From contig JAZADL010000069.1 in assembly GCA_036123635.1 (NCBI GenBank), forward strand, positions 1 through 11,199: a DNA stretch of 11,199 nt, given 5' to 3'. Both the position numbers and the translations under genes were made by a program. Every line of letters starts with the position of its first letter. Within the stretch, counting starts at the first letter, position 1. The notes under the pieces are model-generated. The model saw only the letters and a program-made list of their open reading frames with translations. It did not search any database and had not been told where the DNA came from. The stretch is from UBA9410 sp036123635. GTDB taxonomy: Bacteria; Actinomycetota; Acidimicrobiia; Acidimicrobiales; MedAcidi-G1. Shown one piece after another: positions 5,041-11,199 of the stretch.

Positions 5041-6275
5041 GCCTCCAGGCCGGTCAGGAAGACCATCAGCACAGCGCCCAACTTCTGAACTTGGGTACGG
5101 GTCAGCCCGTAGGCGTCAGCCATCTCGATCAGGACCGCATGCTCCGCTTGATCCCAGGGCACGACTTCAGAAATCGGACCGTAGGCGTCGGGCCGGTCAA
5201 CCTCGTCCAGAGGCCGAATCGGGTCGGCATCGGGTAGCAAACTGAGAAACTTCAAGGCGTGGACGCCAAATCGCACGACCCAGTCTGTAGATCGGCCCAG
5301 GTGGTGTGCCGTAGCGGCCAGGGTCTCGTACTCCTCGGCCGTAAACCCTGTCGAGACCTCAGTGGGCGGCGTGAGCTCCGGGTCATGGCAACCCCTGGCC
5401 GTGCCGGTACCTGTGGTGTGGGGGTCGTAGAACTCGGGCCGGAACCCCGATCCGGGATCCTCACTGGTCAGAAAACGGTCGATCGCCCCAGCGATGGCCT
5501 GTCCCTCCATGGCTTGAATCTCCGGAATCACCAGTAGGGCGGCCTCGGGTGGATTCGATAAGTAGAGCGCCTCGATGATCGCCGAGTTGAGGTCGGGGGT
5601 TAGGCGGAGCACGCCATAGGTCTCGGTTCGACCGTCGCGCAGCCGAACCGATGCCCCCTGATGCACGGTGTCCACCCAGGACACCCAGTAGGGAGCAAAG
5701 GCGGCGTGAAGGTCCTCGAAAAGTATTCCGGCCAACCGAGCCGACTCCGGGTCGTCGACCTGGTGGAAGGTTTCGGTCCCTGGGGTCTCCGAGCGACGGA
5801 CGGCCCCCCCGTTGTGATGGATCGATACGAAGGCCCGAGGGGACAGAGCGTTGGCGATAGCTGCCCGCTGGCGGATCGGCAGTTGTAGATCTCGATCCCG
5901 GGTGAGAGCCACCGTGTACCCGAGCGACACCAGCTCGTCTCGGGCGTGGCGGGCCACCGCAAGGTTGAGGGTCCGTTCCGTTAGGCCGTTGGAGCCCACT
6001 GAACCTGTTTCTGGACCGCCGTGCCCCGGGTCGAGAACCACGTCGACCGGCTCTAGCGTCTCCTCGCCGTTGAAGGCGATGGGGGTCCCACAGGACGAAC
6101 TGACCACCGTGCCGTTCGGTGACGAGGAGATGACAGGGAGGATCTCGCCATCCGGACCGAGGAACGCCACCGGGTCAACCTCTGCGGAGACTCCGGGGAT
6201 CAGACTGACGGAGGTGACGGCGACCAGAAACCCAGCGGCGAGAGGCCGGAATAACCGACGGAGAGGCCAGAGCAC
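5037..6275 (-). CDS. Exported N-acetylmuramoyl-L-alanine amidase (Amidase_3) with extra C-terminal domain, 412 aa
   Basis: A secreted zinc amidase that cuts the bond between N-acetylmuramic acid and L-alanine in peptidoglycan. A signal peptide is clear: MLWPLRRLFR, a hydrophobic stretch to about residue 28, and a likely cleavage after VSA (residue 31). The Amidase_3 catalytic domain spans about 76-270. VVLDPGHGG carries zinc ligand His85, LTERTLN ligand Glu100, and SIHHN ligand His153; IIEALYLSN holds the catalytic Glu235. Residues 275-412 are an additional region I do not recognise, largely helical, with two similar 29-residue segments (319-347 and 382-410). The only two cysteines, C62 and C296, flank the catalytic domain and could form a disulfide outside the cell. 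The start is GTG 6275 with no strong ribosome binding site. The gene lies 112 bp downstream of isocitrate lyase on the same strand but has no metabolic link to it. Confidence 0.92.
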   Translation of the reverse strand: MLWPLRRLFRPLAAGFLVAVTSVSLIPGVSAEVDPVAFLGPDGEILPVISSSPNGTVVSSSCGTPIAFNGEETLEPVDVVLDPGHGGPETGSVGSNGLTERTLNLAVARHARDELVSLGYTVALTRDRDLQLPIRQRAAIANALSPRAFVSIHHNGGAVRRSETPGTETFHQVDDPESARLAGILFEDLHAAFAPYWVSWVDTVHQGASVRLRDGRTETYGVLRLTPDLNSAIIEALYLSNPPEAALLVIPEIQAMEGQAIAGAIDRFLTSEDPGSGFRPEFYDPHTTGTGTARGCHDPELTPPTEVSTGFTAEEYETLAATAHHLGRSTDWVVRFGVHALKFLSLLPDADPIRPLDEVDRPDAYGPISEVVPWDQAEHAVLIEMADAYGLTRTQVQKLGAVLMVFLTGLEA

Positions 6276-6387
6276 GGGGTGACGCTAGGGGATTGGCCGC
6301 AGGGGACGGCACACAATCGCCCCCAAAGCGGTAGAAACCTTCGGAGCAGCCGGGAGATGTCTGCCGATTCGCGGGACTACAGCGGTT

Positions 6388-7674
<1,287 letters not shown>

Positions 7675-7701
7675 CGATTGCTCGCTTTCGAGGAGGGCCA
7701 A

Positions 7702-7714
7702 CGGCGGTCCGCCG
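7702..7714. repeat. Perfect 13-bp inverted repeat between aceB and aceA
   Basis: CGGCGG-T-CCGCCG is a perfect palindrome with six-base arms, 27 bp upstream of the preferred aceA ATG in the 75-bp gap after aceB. As DNA it could be an operator half-site pair. As RNA it could form a five-pair hairpin with a three-base loop just before the aceA leader and alter relative expression of the two enzymes. A short CTCG-AAAG-CGAG hairpin lies just downstream in the transcript. GC-rich palindromes of this size can also occur by chance in such DNA. Confidence 0.35.
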
Positions 7715-7749
7715 GCAGCTCCAATCAGGGTTGGATCAGGGGATGCCCG

Positions 7750-9336
7750 TCAATCGAGGAGCTCGTAGGCGGGCAGGGTAAGGAACTCGACGAACTCCGA
7801 GGCCAGGGCGACCTGCTCAAAGATTCGTCGGGATTCGTCGAACGGCAGGTCAGCGAAGGCGTCTCTGCCGAGATCTTTGGCAATGGCGATCATCTGTTCG
7901 TCGATCACCGAGCGAACCAGATCGGGGGTGACTTGGGTTCCGTCTTCGAGAGTCTGGCCGTGGCGAACCCATTGCCAGACCTGGGAACGGCTGATCTCTG
8001 CCGTCGCGGCGTCCTCCATGAGGTTGTTGATAGCCGCCGCTCCGCTTCCCGAGAGCCAGGAGGCGAGGTATCGGAGGCCGACGTAGACGTTGGTCTCCAA
8101 TCCAGTTCGGGTTACCGCTCCACCGGTCAGGTCGACGGAGAGGAGGTCGTCGCCGTCGACTAGGACATCGGGCCGCTGGCGGTCGATCTGGTTGAGTCCT
8201 CGTCCGAGAATGGCGTTGAATTCGACTTCGGCCACGGTCACGAGGTCGGGATGGGCGACCCAGGTCCCGTCGCAGCCGTCGTTGGCCTCCCGGCGCTTGT
8301 CCTCCTTGACCCGGGTTAGGGCCTCGGCGGTGATACCGGGGTCGCGTCGGTTCGGGATGAAGGCGGCCATCCCGCCGATGGCGTGGGCCCCCCGCTTGTG
8401 GCATGTGGCGACCATCAACTCGGTGTAAGCCCGCATGAAAGGGACTGTCATGGTGACGTCGGATCGGTCCGGGAGGACGAACTCGGGATCGGCGTTGAAT
8501 TTCTTAGCGACGCTGAAGATGTAGTCCCAGCGGCCGGCGTTAAGACCACTGGAGTGCTCGCGTAGTTCGTAGAGGATCTCGTCCATCTCAAAGGCGGCGG
8601 TGATGGTCTCAATGAGCACGGTGGCCCGGATCGAGCCACGAGGAATGCTTAGGGCATCTTGGGCGTGGCAGAAAACATCGTTCCAGAGCCGAGCCTCATC
8701 GTGGTTCTCCAACTTAGGGAGATAGAAGTACGGGCCCGTGCCGCGGTCTAGGGCCTCACGGGCAGTGTGGAAGAAGACCAAGCCGAAGTCGACGAGGCTG
8801 GCCGCCGCCGGTCGACCGTCGACCTGGACATGCTTCTCCGGAAGGTGCCAACCGCGTGGACGGATGACCAGTGTGGCCGTTTCGTCATTCAACGTGTAGC
8901 TCTTACCGTCGCGGCGCAGGGAGAGTTCCCGCCGGACGGCATCACGGACGTTGACTAGGCCCTCCATCATGTTGTCCCAGGTGGGGGAGCTGGAGTCTTC
9001 GAAGTCAGCCATGAAGACTTTGGCCCCCGAGTTCAGGGCATTGATCATCATCTTGCGGTCGGGCGGGCCGGTGATCTCAACTCGCCGGTCCAGTAGGTCT
9101 TTAGGTGGGGGAGCAACGGTCCAGGTGCCCGAACGGATTTCTGCCGTTTCGGGCAGGAAGTCAGGTCGGAGGCCGGTGTCGAACTTCTCCTGTCGAATTC
9201 GCCGGCTTCGTAGCAACTCGATTCGATGGTCTCGGAAGGTTCGGACCAGGTCGGCGACGAACGCCGTTGCCTCCGGAGTGAACACCTCATCGCGTCTGGG
9301 GTGGTCGCTGACCTCGATGCCGTCTAAGTCGGGCAC
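7750..9336 (-). CDS. aceB: Malate synthase A
   Basis: Condenses glyoxylate with acetyl-CoA to malate, completing the glyoxylate bypass. At 528 residues it matches the compact isoform A (about 530) rather than the 720-740 residue isoform G. Visible active-site blocks include VFMADFEDSSSPTWDNM (107-123), the catalytic arginine in VIRPRGWHLPEKH (Arg161), LPKLENHDEARLW (206-218), IETITAAFEMDEI with Glu243, GRWDYIFS with Asp271, and NLMEDAATAEISRSQVWQW with the general base expected at Asp442. Nothing essential is missing. The GTG start at 9336 has an excellent AGGAG five bases upstream. It is the first gene of an aceB-aceA unit and is divergent from the RamB-like regulator across a 184-bp promoter region. 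Several actinobacteria I know of (mycobacteria, corynebacteria) use the long isoform for this step, so isoform A next to a mycobacterial-type isocitrate lyase is mildly notable. Confidence 0.97.
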   Translation of the reverse strand: MPDLDGIEVSDHPRRDEVFTPEATAFVADLVRTFRDHRIELLRSRRIRQEKFDTGLRPDFLPETAEIRSGTWTVAPPPKDLLDRRVEITGPPDRKMMINALNSGAKVFMADFEDSSSPTWDNMMEGLVNVRDAVRRELSLRRDGKSYTLNDETATLVIRPRGWHLPEKHVQVDGRPAAASLVDFGLVFFHTAREALDRGTGPYFYLPKLENHDEARLWNDVFCHAQDALSIPRGSIRATVLIETITAAFEMDEILYELREHSSGLNAGRWDYIFSVAKKFNADPEFVLPDRSDVTMTVPFMRAYTELMVATCHKRGAHAIGGMAAFIPNRRDPGITAEALTRVKEDKRREANDGCDGTWVAHPDLVTVAEVEFNAILGRGLNQIDRQRPDVLVDGDDLLSVDLTGGAVTRTGLETNVYVGLRYLASWLSGSGAAAINNLMEDAATAEISRSQVWQWVRHGQTLEDGTQVTPDLVRSVIDEQMIAIAKDLGRDAFADLPFDESRRIFEQVALASEFVEFLTLPAYELLD

Positions 9337-9520
9337 TGCCGCTCCTGTGGCTTTCCTGGCACGTTTCGTGTGACGAGTATTGGCGAATTTCCGATCATCG
9401 ACGGGGTCAATGGATCGTGAAGTTCCTCTAGGCTGTTCAAAATTAAGAAAAATCGCCAGAGTTCGACCACGAAAGCCTGCAAAAGATTGATGGCCTACGA
9501 GCCCGGCGAGGGAGGTTGAG
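9337..9520. promoter_or_regulatory. Divergent promoter region between aceB and the RamB-like regulator
   Basis: A 184-bp non-coding stretch with an AT-rich core (about 9436-9452) unlike the surrounding coding DNA. It must hold the promoter of aceB-aceA and that of the regulator. AAAGCCTGCAAA at 9472-9483 resembles the RamB binding site known from Corynebacterium (as I remember it, ending TTTGCAAA) with about two mismatches. CGATCATCG at 9392-9400 is a small palindrome. The aceB ribosome binding site AGGAG sits at the left edge on the minus strand, the regulator's GGAGG at 9511-9515 on the right. No convincing -35/-10 pair could be assigned to either direction. Confidence 0.5.
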
Positions 9521-11005
9521 GTGATCGACGTGGGAGGAAAGATGACCGGGCGGTCTTTTGATCCCGTGGTCCTCGGCCACCGATTGCGGCACCTACGGCG
9601 ACAGGCTGATCTAACTCTGGCCGAGTTGGGCCGTCGGATTGGTCGACCGGCTTCCTATCTTTCCCAGGTCGAGAACGGTCGGATCGAGCCCAAACTGGGA
9701 GTACTAGGTGATCTGGCTTTGGCTCTAGGGTGCGCGACCGTCGACCTGCTGGACCCCACGGCACCCAACCGGCGAGCCGAGTTGGAGATCGAACTGGCCC
9801 GGGCCCAGGCTGGCCCGTGGCGGACCACCTTGGAGCTGCCCGAGGTGCGTGTAGGTGCCCGCCTAGACAACGAGGTGCTAGAGGCTCTGGTCGGCCTCTA
9901 CCGGGCTCTGCCCGAGGTCGAAGTGACCCGGTCCGGTCTGGCCAGTCTCGAGGCCGGAGACCGGGCTCGGATGGCAAACATCTCGCTCCGCACCGAAATG
10001 AGAACCCTGAACAACTATTTCGCCGAGATCGAGGTCGAAGCGGCTTCCGGTCTAGCTGCCACCGGGTACGCCGGCGAAGGGCCGCCGTCCGAGAAACACC
10101 TGGCTGATCTTGCTGCCCACTACGGGTTCACCGTGGAACGGGTAAAGGGAATGCCGAGAACGGCCCGGTCGGTGACGGACACTCGTCGCCGGGTGATCTT
10201 TATTCCCCAGCGAGACGACCTGAGTGTTCGGGCGGCCCGGTCGGTGATCCTTCAAACTCTTGGTCACTTCGCCCTTGAGCACTCAGAGACCACTGACTTT
10301 GAGGGCTACCTGCGTCAACGGATCGAGTCGAATTACTTCGCAGCCGCTGTACTGGTTCCAGAGTCGTCGGCGTTGGATTTTCTTACGTCGGCCAGGGAGG
10401 ACAACGACCTTTCGATCGAGGACCTCAAGGAGCGCTATTACGTCTCCTACGAGATGGCCGCTCACCGGTTCACCAATCTGGCCACCACCCGACTGGAGAT
10501 CCCAGTGCACTTCATTCGGACCGACCCCGAGGGCACGATCACCAAAGCCTACGAGAACGACGGAATCCGGTTCCCGACCGACGCCGACGGAGGCTTGGAG
10601 GGCGCCCGCCTGGGGCGGCACTGGGGAGCGCGCCAGGCCTGGGATGGTTCAGACCTCCTGCACTATCAGTTCACGACCACTGACGCTGGAGAGTTCTGGT
10701 GCGTGACGTATATCGAGAACGCCACGGAACGGACCCCCTATGCCGTAACCCTGGGCTGCCGAGCTGAAGACGCCGGATTATTCAGAGGCGGTGAAACGCT
10801 GCGTCGGGTCAGCGGACGGAACGAAGACGACCAGGCGGAGCCGGGGTTACTAGGCCGCTGGGACGGAGTGGCCTGGCCGTCGGCATCCGAACGGAGCTTC
10901 ATTCTCACGGCGCTGCCGTCATCCAGCCGAGAGTTCACACCGTTCCCCGGGATCGACCTCCTTGACGTCTACCGCTTCCTGGACCGTCAGGCCGGGCCGG
11001 TCTGA
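9521..11005 (+). CDS. RamB/ScfR-like XRE-family regulator with degenerate ImmA/IrrE domain
   Basis: A 494-residue transcription regulator. Residues about 16-73 form a classical XRE-type helix-turn-helix (LGHRLRHLRRQADLTLAELG, then GRPASYLSQVENGRIEPKL). A central helical linker follows. An ImmA/IrrE-like (DUF955) region lies at about 190-320, and a C-terminal region at about 360-494 contains Cys394 and Cys413 and corresponds to the ScfR C-terminal domain. This architecture is that of RamB (Rv0465c in M. tuberculosis), which controls glyoxylate and acetate genes. The metallopeptidase motif HExxH is not intact: the sequence LGHFALEH has Phe in place of the catalytic Glu, so a sensor role without proteolysis is likely. 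GTG 9521 has GGAGG five bases upstream; ATG 9542 also has a GGGAGG, four bases away, so either may be the true start. Its position divergent from aceB suggests direct control of aceB-aceA, perhaps by sensing a CoA or acetate-derived metabolite. Confidence 0.9.
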   Translation: MIDVGGKMTGRSFDPVVLGHRLRHLRRQADLTLAELGRRIGRPASYLSQVENGRIEPKLGVLGDLALALGCATVDLLDPTAPNRRAELEIELARAQAGPWRTTLELPEVRVGARLDNEVLEALVGLYRALPEVEVTRSGLASLEAGDRARMANISLRTEMRTLNNYFAEIEVEAASGLAATGYAGEGPPSEKHLADLAAHYGFTVERVKGMPRTARSVTDTRRRVIFIPQRDDLSVRAARSVILQTLGHFALEHSETTDFEGYLRQRIESNYFAAAVLVPESSALDFLTSAREDNDLSIEDLKERYYVSYEMAAHRFTNLATTRLEIPVHFIRTDPEGTITKAYENDGIRFPTDADGGLEGARLGRHWGARQAWDGSDLLHYQFTTTDAGEFWCVTYIENATERTPYAVTLGCRAEDAGLFRGGETLRRVSGRNEDDQAEPGLLGRWDGVAWPSASERSFILTALPSSSREFTPFPGIDLLDVYRFLDRQAGPV

Positions 11006-11017
11006 CGGATCGACCGG
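10997..11017. terminator. GC-rich hairpin at the regulator's stop codon
   Basis: CCGGTC (10997-11002) pairs with GACCGG (11012-11017) across a nine-base loop that contains the regulator's TGA. It sits at the convergent boundary with the minus-strand gene ending at 11032. No T tract follows, so it is a weak terminator candidate at best. Confidence 0.25.
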
Positions 11018-11031
11018 AGGGCGACCGCTGG

Positions 11032-11199
11032 TCAGTCTTTTGTGAACGGCTGGCCGGCTTCGGCCCGTTTCTGAATCTCGGCGACGAAGGACCCCAGGTC
11101 GACGGTCCTGATGGTTGCCGGGTCGCGGACCATTCCGGTGTGAGTCACGAAGCGCTCACCGTCCCATCGGTGAAGTTGGAAGCCCGACGGCTCGTCGAC
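11032..11199 (-). CDS. Unrecognised protein, C-terminal 55 residues (5' end outside window)
   Basis: On the minus strand the frame is open from the window edge to TGA (complement of 11032-11034), giving 55 residues that start VDEPSGFQLHRWDGERF and end EAGQPFTKD. It carries blocks HRWDGERFVTHTG, RTVDLGSFVAEIQKR and an Ala/Glu-rich helix. The codons show the GC-rich third-position bias of its neighbours, which supports a real gene. I do not recognise the family. The C-terminal helix FVAEIQKRAEAG suggests a soluble protein. It is convergent with the regulator, stop codons 26 bp apart, so there is no operon link visible. Confidence 0.6.
   Translation of the reverse strand, partial: VDEPSGFQLHRWDGERFVTHTGMVRDPATIRTVDLGSFVAEIQKRAEAGQPFTKD

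Noticed and set aside
6276..6387. A hidden gene or terminator in the 112-bp gap between aceA and the amidase
   Set aside because: No frame with a plausible start and no convincing hairpin with a T tract; probably just the amidase leader.
7678..8163. Plus-strand frame of 161 codons antisense to malate synthase and the aceB-aceA gap
   Set aside because: Complementary to the conserved C-terminal coding region of malate synthase; no motif of its own.

Overview
The window is about 60% GC, uses many GTG starts and has very short intergenic gaps. Several proteins have an actinobacterial flavour. The isocitrate lyase has the same length and active-site numbering that I recall for the Mycobacterium tuberculosis enzyme, and a RamB-like regulator sits beside the glyoxylate genes. 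A free-living high-GC actinobacterium, possibly of the Acidimicrobiia, fits best; this is inference, because there is no rRNA or other phylogenetic marker here. I see no insertion sequence, phage gene, CRISPR array or defence system.

Layout. (1) 2-553 (+) is the 3' end of a D-arginine dehydrogenase-like FAD oxidoreductase, followed 18 bp later by a tRNA-Arg(TCT) gene at 572-649. (2) 730-1137 (-) is a conserved hypothetical protein. It is divergent from a small charged ORF (1247-1471, +) and a SAM-dependent methyltransferase (1518-2351, +). (3) 2384-4450 (-) is a three-gene operon: a luciferase-like monooxygenase, a 4-oxalocrotonate-type tautomerase and an alpha/beta hydrolase. It reads like a small catabolic cassette. 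(4) 4630-5040 (+) is an ArfB-type ribosome-rescue hydrolase, possibly preceded by a 31-codon coupled ORF. It runs tail to tail into the next gene, the two stop codons sharing one CTAG. (5) 5037-9336 (-) holds, in transcription order, malate synthase A (aceB), isocitrate lyase (aceA) and an exported N-acetylmuramoyl-L-alanine amidase. (6) 9521-11005 (+), divergent from aceB, is a RamB/ScfR-like regulator with a degenerate ImmA/IrrE-like domain. (7) 11032-11199 (-) is the C-terminal end of an unrecognised protein.

The strongest functional unit is the glyoxylate bypass. Isocitrate lyase and malate synthase together allow growth on acetate, fatty acids and other C2 donors, and the divergent regulator probably controls them. 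The most open biochemical question is the substrate of the monooxygenase-tautomerase-hydrolase operon, whose tautomerase lacks one of the classical substrate-binding arginines. No clearly new multi-gene system was found; the items below are mostly refinements and specific oddities.
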